Of a stretch of 64,000 nt of DNA, positions 37,314 to 46,333 are shown piece by piece. Source of the stretch: Chitinophagaceae bacterium (GTDB lineage Bacteria; Bacteroidota; Bacteroidia; Chitinophagales; Chitinophagaceae); the NCBI GenBank assembly GCA_022843585.1, contig JALHNJ010000001.1:1-64000 (forward strand). The letters are read 5' to 3'. The notes beneath the pieces are model-generated. The model saw nothing but the letters and a program-made list of their open reading frames with translations. It did not search any database and was not told the DNA's origin. Position 1 is the first letter of the stretch. The number at the start of each line of letters is the position of its first letter. Both the position numbers and the translations under genes were made by a program.

Positions 37314-39476
37314 CTACTTAAACAACTGATACACCACCCAACTCATCAAATACGCCAACCCCGTCATATAGATCAATTGAATAACAGGCCATTTCCAGCT
37401 TTTGGTTTCTCTTTTTACAACAGCCAGTGTGCTCATGCACTGCATCGCAAACACATAAAATATCATTAGCGATAATCCGGAGGCGAGATTAAATACTGGT
37501 GTACCATCTGGTTTTACAGCCGCTTTCATTTTTTCTTTCAGTAACAAACTTCCTTCATCTTCATCACCCACACTGTACAAAGTTGCCATGGTTCCCACAA
37601 AAACTTCTCTTGCTGCAAATGATGTAATTAAGGCAATACCGATCTTCCAATCATAACCCAGTGGTGTAATAACAGGTTCAATCGCCTTTCCCATTCTGCC
37701 GGCATACGAGTTTTCAAGCAGGTCGGTTTGGTAATTTTTGCGTAGTTGGTTTATATCTGCACCAGGCTGAACTTTCTGCACTTCGTATCGTTGGGTAACT
37801 TGCTGCATGGAATTGCCGGGACCAAAGGATGATAAAGCCCACAACACCAAACTGATTATCATAATCACTTTACCTGCATCAAACACAAAAATTTTGGCCT
37901 TGCTTATCATGGTTGGCAACACATTGTTCCAGCGGGGAGAACGATAAGTAGGCAATTCAAGAATGAAAAAGCTCTTCTCGTTTATTCTTATAAACCACTT
38001 GGCTATATAAGAAACGATCAACGCCATCACCAACCCCAGTAAATACAATCCCATCATGACCAAGCCTTGTACACCCAAAAACCCTAACAAATACGTTTTA
38101 GGAATTACCAATCCTATTAAAATGGTGTACACTGGCAGTCTTGCCGAACAACTCATCAAAGGAGTAATTAAAATTGTAAGCAACCGTTCTTTTCTATTCT
38201 CAATATTTCTTGCACTCATAATGGCCGGAACGGCACAGGCAAATCCGCTGATCATCGGCATTACACTTTTTCCATTCAAGCCCACACTTCGCATTAATCT
38301 ATCCGAGAGAAAACTGATACGGGCCATGTAACCAGTGTCTTCCAGCAATGTAATTAGCCCAAACAAGATCATTATCTGCGGCACAAAAATTAAAATGCCG
38401 CCAAGCCCCGCGATTACTCCATTTATTAATAAATCCGTCCAGCGACTTTCGGGCAATGCATCGGAAAGGGATTGTGATAATTCCGCAAAACCAATTTCAA
38501 TCCAATCCATTGGATATTGCGCCAGCCAGAACACACTTTGAAACAACAAAAACAAAACACCCAGTAATATTATATAACCCCACACCCGGTGCAACAATAA
38601 ATTATCCAGCTTTTCTGTGAATAATGTTTTTTGCAATGGATCTGGCTCCGACACGGCTTGTTGCATAATATGCCGGATGCGGCTGTATCGCTGTAAAATT
38701 TCTTCTGCCTGTGTTTTGGTCGGGTTAAAATTATTTCGCTTTTCGATCCGCTCTATTTTTTGTTGTAATAGTTCATCCAGTTCAAAACCTTCATGATTGA
38801 TGAGGTAGTGAATAGCAGCATAATCGCTTATATGCGGAATTTCTTCTTTTACTTCTTCAATAGCCAGGGAGCAGAGTGCATTATTATCTATAAAATCACG
38901 GGCAGGGATATGATAAAGATGCTGAGCTGTTTGCTCAATTGCTTTTTTTAATTGGATAATGCCTTTATTTTTTCTGGGGTTAACAGCCACCACGGGCACA
39001 CCCAGCTCTCTCTCCAATGCAGGAATATCAATTTTTATTCCTTTACGATTGGCCAGGTCCATCATCGTCAGTGCAATCACCACCGGAGCTTTAAGATCAA
39101 TGATCTGTGTGCAAAAAAGCAAATTTCGCTTCAAATTACTTGCATCGGCCACTACAACCAACACATCAGCTTTTATATCCTTATCCTGGCTTAGCAGCAC
39201 TTTGTAGCTTACCCACTCATCCAGCCTTTTGGGGTAAAGACTATAAGTTCCAGGCAGGTCAATTATTTCGGCATTTAAACCCTCTGATATAGAAGTAGAG
39301 CCGGTTTTTTTGTCAACCGTTACTCCCGGAAAATTGCCTACTTGCTGATTTAGCCCCGTCAAACAGTTAAACAACGAACTTTTTCCGCTATTGGGGTTGC
39401 CCACTAAGGCGATATGTAGTTTACCTGTTTTCAACTTGTTATAGCCTGCAAATGTAGAATTGCAGGGGCAAAACAC
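37314..39476 (-). CDS. feoB: Ferrous iron transport protein B (GTG start)
   Basis: 'HIALVGNPNSGKSSLFNCLTGLNQQVGNFPGVTVDKKTG', 'DLPGTYSL', Gate motifs. Confidence 0.95.
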   Translation of the reverse strand: MFCPCNSTFAGYNKLKTGKLHIALVGNPNSGKSSLFNCLTGLNQQVGNFPGVTVDKKTGSTSISEGLNAEIIDLPGTYSLYPKRLDEWVSYKVLLSQDKDIKADVLVVVADASNLKRNLLFCTQIIDLKAPVVIALTMMDLANRKGIKIDIPALERELGVPVVAVNPRKNKGIIQLKKAIEQTAQHLYHIPARDFIDNNALCSLAIEEVKEEIPHISDYAAIHYLINHEGFELDELLQQKIERIEKRNNFNPTKTQAEEILQRYSRIRHIMQQAVSEPDPLQKTLFTEKLDNLLLHRVWGYIILLGVLFLLFQSVFWLAQYPMDWIEIGFAELSQSLSDALPESRWTDLLINGVIAGLGGILIFVPQIMILFGLITLLEDTGYMARISFLSDRLMRSVGLNGKSVMPMISGFACAVPAIMSARNIENRKERLLTILITPLMSCSARLPVYTILIGLVIPKTYLLGFLGVQGLVMMGLYLLGLVMALIVSYIAKWFIRINEKSFFILELPTYRSPRWNNVLPTMISKAKIFVFDAGKVIMIISLVLWALSSFGPGNSMQQVTQRYEVQKVQPGADINQLRKNYQTDLLENSYAGRMGKAIEPVITPLGYDWKIGIALITSFAAREVFVGTMATLYSVGDEDEGSLLLKEKMKAAVKPDGTPVFNLASGLSLMIFYVFAMQCMSTLAVVKRETKSWKWPVIQLIYMTGLAYLMSWVVYQLFK

Positions 39477-39569
39477 TTTACGAATTGCGATTTTTAGACT
39501 GCTCTATCGGGAGAAGTTTTTTAGCCATCGTCCTGTTCTTTGGGCATCGTCCTTTGGGAACTTGTTCTG

Positions 39570-39601
39570 TTATTCTTTCCTTTTGGGAAAGGGAAGAATA
39601 A
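39570..39601. repeat. Strong intergenic hairpin
   Basis: TTATTCTTTCCTTT-TGGG-AAAGGGAAGAATAA, 14 bp with one T.G wobble. Confidence 0.8.
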
Positions 39602-39778
39602 TCACCCTTCATTTTTCCGTTCATTGGTAATCAACTCACCACATTTTCTGAAAGCGATAAAATTTCCTTAATTCGCCTTCTCTAACTGGCGCAAGGAGAA
39701 GCCTCGAAAATTTTACAATAATTAGCATTAACCGTCTTCCTGCTCCAATACCTTTGCAGCTCAATAACCAAACAAAAC

Positions 39779-41425
39779 ATGTTTTCTAATATTTCCAGGT
39801 CTGTCGTAGTAATATTATTCTTATCTGCCTGCTCATCGTCAAAAACTATTACCAAAACAGACACACAAACACTTGACAATTTAAAAGCACATATTCAATA
39901 CCTGGCAGACGATAAATTAGAAGGCCGCCGCACAGGAACAGAAGGCGAAAGACTTGCCATGGAATATATTACCAACCAATTTAAAGCAATTGGGCTTTCT
40001 CCTAAAGGCACGGAGTATTATACGCAAACATTTATAGTTAATGATGGCAAGCAAATAGGGGCTGTCACTACTTTTTCAATTAATGGAGATACATTAGAAA
40101 CAGGTAAAGATTTTTTTCCATTTCCCTACAGCCCGGATATTAATTTAGAAGCACTGCCTGCCATTGCTGTTCAAGAAGCAGAAATGCCCTGGTTTTTTGA
40201 TTTAAAGGAATCGCTGGAAGAAAATAAAACTAACCCACATTTCGATTTACCGGATTATATCAGAACAAATGCAAAAAAAGCAAAAGAAAGAGGCGCTTCG
40301 GCAGTAATATTATATAATACATCTGCTATAGATGATAAACTGGTATTTGATGGTAAAGACAAATCTGCACAACAAGCAATCCCTGTTGTGTATGTTGCAA
40401 AAGCCCCAGCAAAAAAATATTTTAGTGATAATGCTGCTTCGTTAAATATAAAGTTGCGAGTGTCAATTGACGAAAAGAACAGGCAGGGCTTTAATGTGCT
40501 TGGATACATTGATAACAAAGCGGCGACAACTGTAGTACTCGGTGCACATTACGACCATCTTGGTTATGGTGAAGATGGAAACTCAAGACATACTGCACAT
40601 GAATTAGCGATACACAACGGTGCAGATGATAATGCAAGTGGTACAGCTGCATTAATTGAACTGGGAAGAAAATTAAAATCATCAAAAGCCACTAGTAACA
40701 ATTATTTGTTCATTGCTTTTTCCGGCGAAGAGCTTGGCTTATATGGTTCTAAATATTTTGTGGAAAATCCTACTATCGATTTAAAGTCGGTGAACTACAT
40801 GATCAATATGGATATGGTAGGACGACTAAACGATAGTTCAAAAACAGTGACTATTGGTGGCTATGGCACATCCCCAATCTGGAGCGAAGTGATCAACAAT
40901 CAATCGGCTCCATTAGCAATAAAAATTGATAGCAGTGGTACAGGCCCTAGTGACCACACTTCTTTTTACAGAAAAGATATTCCGGTGTTGTTTTATTTTA
41001 CCGGCTTGCATACAGATTATCACAAACCATCTGATGATGCAGACAAAGTAAACTATGAAGGCGAGCAACAAATAATCAACCACATCACTAAGTTAATTGA
41101 ATCAGTAAATGATAAAGGCAAGCTTGCATTTTTAAAAACAAGGGAAGCACAAACAACTACCTCTGCCCGTTTTAGTGTTTCTATGGGTATTATGCCAGAT
41201 TATACCTATTCCGGAGAAGGCGTAAAAGCCGATGGTGTAAGCGAAGGCAAGCCGGCACAAAAAGCAGGATTAAAAGCCGGCGACATTATTCTTCAAATAG
41301 GTGAGTACAATATTTCATCTATGGAAACATATATGCAAACTCTCGGTAAGCTTAAAAAAGGTGATAAAGCAAAAGTGAAATTCAAAAGAGGTAACGAAAC
41401 CTTAGAGGTGTTGGTTGAGTTTTAG
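39779..41425 (+). CDS. M28 family metallopeptidase with PA-like insert and C-terminal PDZ domain, lipoprotein
   Basis: 'VVLGAHYDHLGYG', 'NGADDNASGTAALIELGR', 'FSGEELGLYGSKYF'; PDZ 'SEGKPAQKAGLKAGDIILQIG'. Confidence 0.9.
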   Translation: MFSNISRSVVVILFLSACSSSKTITKTDTQTLDNLKAHIQYLADDKLEGRRTGTEGERLAMEYITNQFKAIGLSPKGTEYYTQTFIVNDGKQIGAVTTFSINGDTLETGKDFFPFPYSPDINLEALPAIAVQEAEMPWFFDLKESLEENKTNPHFDLPDYIRTNAKKAKERGASAVILYNTSAIDDKLVFDGKDKSAQQAIPVVYVAKAPAKKYFSDNAASLNIKLRVSIDEKNRQGFNVLGYIDNKAATTVVLGAHYDHLGYGEDGNSRHTAHELAIHNGADDNASGTAALIELGRKLKSSKATSNNYLFIAFSGEELGLYGSKYFVENPTIDLKSVNYMINMDMVGRLNDSSKTVTIGGYGTSPIWSEVINNQSAPLAIKIDSSGTGPSDHTSFYRKDIPVLFYFTGLHTDYHKPSDDADKVNYEGEQQIINHITKLIESVNDKGKLAFLKTREAQTTTSARFSVSMGIMPDYTYSGEGVKADGVSEGKPAQKAGLKAGDIILQIGEYNISSMETYMQTLGKLKKGDKAKVKFKRGNETLEVLVEF

Positions 41426-41534
41426 TTTTTAGCAAGAGACAAGACTTTCGGCACAATGAATAGCTTATTCTGTACTTATCTGTGTAGTCAGTGGCTAACT
41501 CAAAATGAATTAACTTGTACTAGAATTTTATTCT

Positions 41535-41981
41535 ATGGCTGAACGTAATCAAAAATTAATTCTGGATACCGACCAACTCACCGAGGAGTTTTTTGAAGAC
41601 ACCCGGCTGCTTGGCATCATGGCGTCGGTTAAAGGGTATCAATTCTGCTGGCATCTCAACAACAGCATCGGCGTAAACTTTCACGATAACAACCTCGAAA
41701 TACAACTCAATAAAAAGAAACGAAATTATTTTTTTACGGTGTATGAATATGCAGAGTCTACCCGTTTTCTTTCTCATTACCTATATAACAATCAAAGAGA
41801 TGGCGAATATTTATTGCCTGAATTCAAGCACTTGGACTTTTTGTGGTTAATGAAAGGCGATGAAGTAAGTGATGATTCCTTGCAGGAAACAATTCAAACT
41901 ATTAAAACAATCAATACGGTTCAATTAGTGGTCGAGTTAACAAATGAAAAGATTAAAAACAAAGAGCATTTAGTTTTTTAA
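41535..41981 (+). CDS. IPExxxVDY family protein
   Basis: 148 aa; '[17 protein letters not shown]' corresponds to the family motif. Confidence 0.7.
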   Translation: MAERNQKLILDTDQLTEEFFEDTRLLGIMASVKGYQFCWHLNNSIGVNFHDNNLEIQLNKKKRNYFFTVYEYAESTRFLSHYLYNNQRDGEYLLPEFKHLDFLWLMKGDEVSDDSLQETIQTIKTINTVQLVVELTNEKIKNKEHLVF

Positions 41982-41995
41982 ATTTCAAAAAACCT

Positions 41996-42013
41996 ACCTG
42001 TCGGCAGACAGGT
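41996..42013. repeat. Perfect intergenic palindrome
   Basis: ACCTGTC-GGCA-GACAGGT. Confidence 0.8.
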
Positions 42014-42022
42014 TCCAAATTC

Positions 42023-42259
42023 ATGTGGCAAGAAATTGATAATAAACTATATAAAAAAGTTGAGTTCAAAAACTTCAGCGAAGCTTTTGCATTTATGACC
42101 AGGGTGGCTCTTGAAGCAGAAAAAATTGACCATCACCCATTATGGACCAATGTATATAATACTGTTGAAATTTGGTTAAGCACACATGATGCCGGTGATA
42201 TTGTAACGGAGAAAGATCATCAATTGGCTAAAAAAATTGATTTATTAATAGAACGCTGA
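42023..42259 (+). CDS. phhB: 4a-hydroxytetrahydrobiopterin dehydratase
   Basis: '[41 protein letters not shown]'. Confidence 0.92.
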   Translation: MWQEIDNKLYKKVEFKNFSEAFAFMTRVALEAEKIDHHPLWTNVYNTVEIWLSTHDAGDIVTEKDHQLAKKIDLLIER

Positions 42260-42322
42260 TATTTATGATTGTGATGATTTGCGCAGCAAAATCATAAACC
42301 TTCTTGACTATCATAATAATCT

Positions 42323-43261
42323 GTGTTCCCCGAAACTAACAAATTGCCACTCGCTTCCACCATATTGATGGTTAGTCCTGCTGCATTTGGTTTCAATGCA
42401 GAAACCGCAGCGAATAATTATTTTCAAACCAAACCGGCACTTAGCAAAGAAGAAATACAGCAAAGAGCTTTAGTAGAGTTTGACAATATGGTGCAATCTT
42501 TACGCAGTCATGATATTGATGTGCTTGTAATCGAAGACACAAAAGAGCCTCCTAAACCAGATGCTATCTTTCCTAACAATTGGCTCAGCACTTCACCTGG
42601 TGGAAAGTTGAATATTTTCCCCATGTATGCGCCAAGCAGAAGAATGGAAAAGAGGGAGGAAATATTGCAAGAAATCGGAAAACATTTTATAATTCAAGAT
42701 GTACAAGACTGGAGTGAGTACGAAGTAGAAGGAAGATTTTTAGAAGGAACCGGAAGTATGGTTATTGATTATGAAAACAGTATGATCTATGCCTGTATTT
42801 CAGAAAGAACAAGTTTGCCGGTGTTGGAAAAATATGCCGCTACCAATCATTTTCAAGCTATTGTTTTTTTAGCAACAGATAAAAATGGAATGCCCATTTA
42901 TCATACGAATGTAATGATGGCATTGGGAGAAGGCTTTTGTGTGCTCTGCGAAGAATCTATTGAAGAAGAATGGGAACTGATTGCAGTGCGTCAACTATTA
43001 GAATCAACTAATCATACTATTATCCCTATTACCCGTGTGCAGATGCATTGCTTTGCTGGAAATATGTTGCAGGTTAAAAATAAAAAAGGGGACAAAATAT
43101 TGGTGATGAGCAAAGCAGCCTTTGATTCACTGCGAAAAGAGCAAAAGGAAATGCTGGAAGCTTATTCAACCCTGTTACCTATTGCAGTTCCTACCATTGA
43201 AGAAGTTGAAGGCGGCAGCGTAAGATGTATGATAGCAGAGATTTTTTTGCAAAAACAGTAA
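42323..43261 (+). CDS. ctlX: Arginine deiminase-related / CtlX-like amidinotransferase-fold hydrolase
   Basis: 'MVSPAAFGFNAETAANNYFQ', 'PDAIFPNNWLSTSPGGKLNIFPMYAPSRRMEKR', 'EVEGGSVRCMIAEIF'. Confidence 0.85.
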   Translation: MFPETNKLPLASTILMVSPAAFGFNAETAANNYFQTKPALSKEEIQQRALVEFDNMVQSLRSHDIDVLVIEDTKEPPKPDAIFPNNWLSTSPGGKLNIFPMYAPSRRMEKREEILQEIGKHFIIQDVQDWSEYEVEGRFLEGTGSMVIDYENSMIYACISERTSLPVLEKYAATNHFQAIVFLATDKNGMPIYHTNVMMALGEGFCVLCEESIEEEWELIAVRQLLESTNHTIIPITRVQMHCFAGNMLQVKNKKGDKILVMSKAAFDSLRKEQKEMLEAYSTLLPIAVPTIEEVEGGSVRCMIAEIFLQKQ

Positions 43262-43273
43262 CCACCTCTACCG

Positions 43274-43360
43274 TCATTTTCTTTTTATGCTATCCTTTTT
43301 TACGTTTAGTACAAAAGCAATAAATAATATAACAAAAAGAAAAAATAGTGTAAGACCCAT
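43274..43360 (-). CDS. Putative 28-aa single-TM micropeptide (not in ORF track)
   Basis: ATG...TGA on minus strand: MGLTLFFLFVILFIAFVLNVKKDSIKRK; hydrophobic helix plus basic tail in an intergenic gap. Confidence 0.35.
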   Translation of the reverse strand: MGLTLFFLFVILFIAFVLNVKKDSIKRK

Positions 43361-43395
43361 TTCACTCTCTTCGTTTATTTTTGTTGCCCGTAGAA

Positions 43396-43728
43396 ATGAT
43401 TGCACAAAACACACAGGAACTTCAAAAATTTATCTCAGACAATAACCTAAAAAGAAAGGATGGTATCATTCTTTTTAGCGCCATTATTGATTTGTATAAA
43501 CCGGATGAAACTTCTCATTTTACTTCGGAAATAGAAGTACTTACGCTACCAGAGGAAATGGCTTTGTATATACTTGAATTTTTTGGAGCTGAAAAACCGG
43601 AAAAAGAAATGTATCGAACCAGCCAACAGCAGTTTGTGTGTTCGGATCAGAATCAACTTCAAATCCTTGATAAAGAATCCGGTATCAGACTGACAATTTC
43701 TTTGAAACAGGCTGAGAGCTCCCAATAA
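43396..43728 (+). CDS. Hypothetical protein
   Basis: ORF flanked by operon-like neighbours; start MIAQNTQELQ likely; no family recognised. Confidence 0.5.
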   Translation: MIAQNTQELQKFISDNNLKRKDGIILFSAIIDLYKPDETSHFTSEIEVLTLPEEMALYILEFFGAEKPEKEMYRTSQQQFVCSDQNQLQILDKESGIRLTISLKQAESSQ

Positions 43729-43782
43729 AATCAGAAGATTTCAAATATTATTATACATTTAAGTTTCAAACTACTTATTTGA

Positions 43783-44340
43783 ATGAAGCTGTATATACGC
43801 AATATGGCCTGTGAGAGCTGCAAAGTGTTGGTAAAAGAAGAACTTATAAAACTGGGCAAGCAACCCTTACATGTGGAGTTGGGTGAGGTAGATGTTAAAG
43901 AAAGGCTTTCCGAAAAGGAAAAGAAACAATTTTCCGCTGCCATTAAAAAAGCCGGCCTTGAACTTACAGTCAGCAAAGAAGGAGTGCTGATTGATAAAAT
44001 AAAAGCTACCATTACGGAGTATGTGGCCAATGCAGATCAAATCAGAAGCAAGCTCTCTACCTACCTTAGTAAGAAGTTGAACTACGACTATGCTTATCTG
44101 TCATCCTATTTTTCTACGATGCAAGCCAATACCATTGAGCAATTTACCATAAGCCTGAAAATTGAAAAAGCAAAAGAAATGCTGGCGGTAGATGGACTTA
44201 CACTTACGGAAATAGCTCACAAGCTAAACTATAGCAGCGTAGCTCATTTGTCGGCACAATTTAAAAAAGTAGCGGGTCTGCCTGCTTCGCATTTTAAAAA
44301 TCTGAACAAGGTGCGCCGGATAACTATACAGAACCTTTAA
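43783..44340 (+). CDS. AraC-type HTH regulator with N-terminal HMA-like domain
   Basis: 'MKLYIRNMACESCKVLVKEEL' followed by AraC HTH 'EIAHKLNYSSVAHLSAQFKKVAGLPASHFK'. Confidence 0.82.
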   Translation: MKLYIRNMACESCKVLVKEELIKLGKQPLHVELGEVDVKERLSEKEKKQFSAAIKKAGLELTVSKEGVLIDKIKATITEYVANADQIRSKLSTYLSKKLNYDYAYLSSYFSTMQANTIEQFTISLKIEKAKEMLAVDGLTLTEIAHKLNYSSVAHLSAQFKKVAGLPASHFKNLNKVRRITIQNL

Positions 44341-44350
44341 AATCGAAAGC

Positions 44351-45385
44351 CTACATTTTCACCAAAACAATTTTTTCATTTTGCTTTGTCATTCTTCCAA
44401 TGGGAGAATCCAAAATGTCTTTTACATCCTCCAGATTATCTTCCCTTACACTCACCAACAATCCTCCATTTGTTTGAGGGTCGGGTAATAATGTAAAAGC
44501 TTCCATCACATTCACTCCCTTTTCAAATTTTACTTTATCGCTATAGCCATTCCAGTTTCTGGTGGTAGCATCAGGGAAAATTCGTTGAGCAATATATTCT
44601 TTCACACCTGCTGCAAAGGGTAACTTGTCATAATAAATTTCTGCACTTAACCCACTGCCTTCCGCCATTTCTATTAAGTGGCCCAACAAACCAAAGCCTG
44701 TAACATCCGTCATGGCCGTTACACCTTTTATTTTTCCCAACTCTTCACCAATTTTATTAAGTGTTGTCATTTGCTCTATCATTAAAGGCAAATGTTCTTC
44801 TTTTAGCAATCCTCTTTTTTGTGCAGTAGATAGAATGCCAACGCCGAGTGGTTTGGTCAAAAATAAATAATCACCTTCCTGCGCAGTATTGTTTTGTTTC
44901 AGGTCTTCTATTGGAACAATTCCTGTAACTGCAAGGCCAAAAATCGGTTCCTGCGAATCAATACTATGTCCTCCTGCCAATGGAATACCTGCTTCGGCGC
45001 AAATGCTTCTTCCTCCTTCAATTAATTTTTGTGCTAACTCAACAGGTAATTTCTCAACCGGCCAACCAAGAATGGCAATCGCCATTAATGGTGTTCCACC
45101 CATTGCATATACATCGCTGATAGAGTTGGCAGCTGCTATTCTTCCAAAATCAAATGCATCATCTACGATCGGCATAAAGAAGTCGGTAGTGGATATTAAT
45201 GCCATACCATTTCCCAGATCATACACCGCTGCATCATCTTTACTATGATTACCGACCAACAGTTTATTATTATCCGGCACAACAAAACTGCTTTTCAAAA
45301 TTTCATCTAAAACTTGGGGAGCAATTTTGCAGCCGCAGCCTGCACCACGGGAGTATTGTGTGAGTTTGATTATGTCTTGCGTCAT
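44351..45385 (-). CDS. selD: Selenide, water dikinase (Cys form)
   Basis: '[16 protein letters not shown]', '[48 protein letters not shown]'. Confidence 0.95.
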   Translation of the reverse strand: MTQDIIKLTQYSRGAGCGCKIAPQVLDEILKSSFVVPDNNKLLVGNHSKDDAAVYDLGNGMALISTTDFFMPIVDDAFDFGRIAAANSISDVYAMGGTPLMAIAILGWPVEKLPVELAQKLIEGGRSICAEAGIPLAGGHSIDSQEPIFGLAVTGIVPIEDLKQNNTAQEGDYLFLTKPLGVGILSTAQKRGLLKEEHLPLMIEQMTTLNKIGEELGKIKGVTAMTDVTGFGLLGHLIEMAEGSGLSAEIYYDKLPFAAGVKEYIAQRIFPDATTRNWNGYSDKVKFEKGVNVMEAFTLLPDPQTNGGLLVSVREDNLEDVKDILDSPIGRMTKQNEKIVLVKM

Positions 45386-45397
45386 TATTCAGCAAAG

Positions 45398-46183
45398 TTA
45401 GTCTTTCAGCTGATCAAAGATTCTGTCAACTGCTGGCTTACGAATGCTGAAGTGATTGGCATTGCCAATTTCATCTTTTATAATGCGAAGGCCGTTGTAT
45501 TTTCTACTGGTAACAGTAATATAAAAACTTCGGGTAGAATATAGAACCTTGTTTAGAAATTCTAATCCGCCTACATAAATAGTGACATTCGCTTTTAGCT
45601 CTTTATTCTTTTTAAAGTATTCCGCTTCAATTTTATCAAGCTCATAATAATTAGCCCAGCAAGAAGGACTGATGGCGAAATGCCTGTCAAATAGTTTATC
45701 CTCTTTAAACAAAGTATATAAACAAAACAGCCCACCGAATGAATGACCGAAAAAAGCCCTCGACTTTTTATTATTCATCTTCTTTTCTACCCGGGGAATA
45801 AGTTCATTTTTCATGAACAGGTAAAACTTATCGGCCTTGCCAAAATTTGTTTCTACATTATTACTAATATCAGCAGGAATAAAATCTCGAGGACGTTTTA
45901 CATTATAATCACCAATATGCCCGATGGCGATGATAACACAACTCGAAGGAATGGTAGCAGCCCATGATTTACTTTTTCCAAATACATAGTCGCCAATACC
46001 AATGCCGCCATCTGTCATGTATACATGATGATATTTTTTTGCAGCACCGAAGCCAGCAGGTTTTCGAACAGTGATTACATATTTGTCTTTTGTATTGATA
46101 GAATAGACAGTGTCAATCTCAATTGTTTGGCCAATTGTAATAATCGGAAGAAGAAAAAGGAAAAACCGGAATACATTTTTCAT
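45398..46183 (-). CDS. Putative esterase (EsterD/Fes-like alpha/beta hydrolase)
   Basis: 'RAFFGHSFGGLFCLYTLF' GxSxG nucleophile elbow; signal peptide. Confidence 0.8.
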   Translation of the reverse strand: MKNVFRFFLFLLPIITIGQTIEIDTVYSINTKDKYVITVRKPAGFGAAKKYHHVYMTDGGIGIGDYVFGKSKSWAATIPSSCVIIAIGHIGDYNVKRPRDFIPADISNNVETNFGKADKFYLFMKNELIPRVEKKMNNKKSRAFFGHSFGGLFCLYTLFKEDKLFDRHFAISPSCWANYYELDKIEAEYFKKNKELKANVTIYVGGLEFLNKVLYSTRSFYITVTSRKYNGLRIIKDEIGNANHFSIRKPAVDRIFDQLKD

Positions 46184-46307
46184 TCATTTAAGGTACTTCA
46201 TTCTCTTAAACACAGCATCTTCATTTTTTGTACAGATATATCTGTTAATAGGATATGCCAAACCCAATAATTCAAGAATGCGTTTTCAAATAATCAGAGT
46301 ACAAGAA

Positions 46308-46322
46308 CCCTCCTTCGGAGGG
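46308..46322. repeat. Perfect intergenic palindrome
   Basis: CCCTCC-TTC-GGAGGG (embedded in CCCTCCTTCGGAGGGCAGGGAGG). Confidence 0.75.
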
Positions 46323-46333
46323 CAGGGAGGCCG

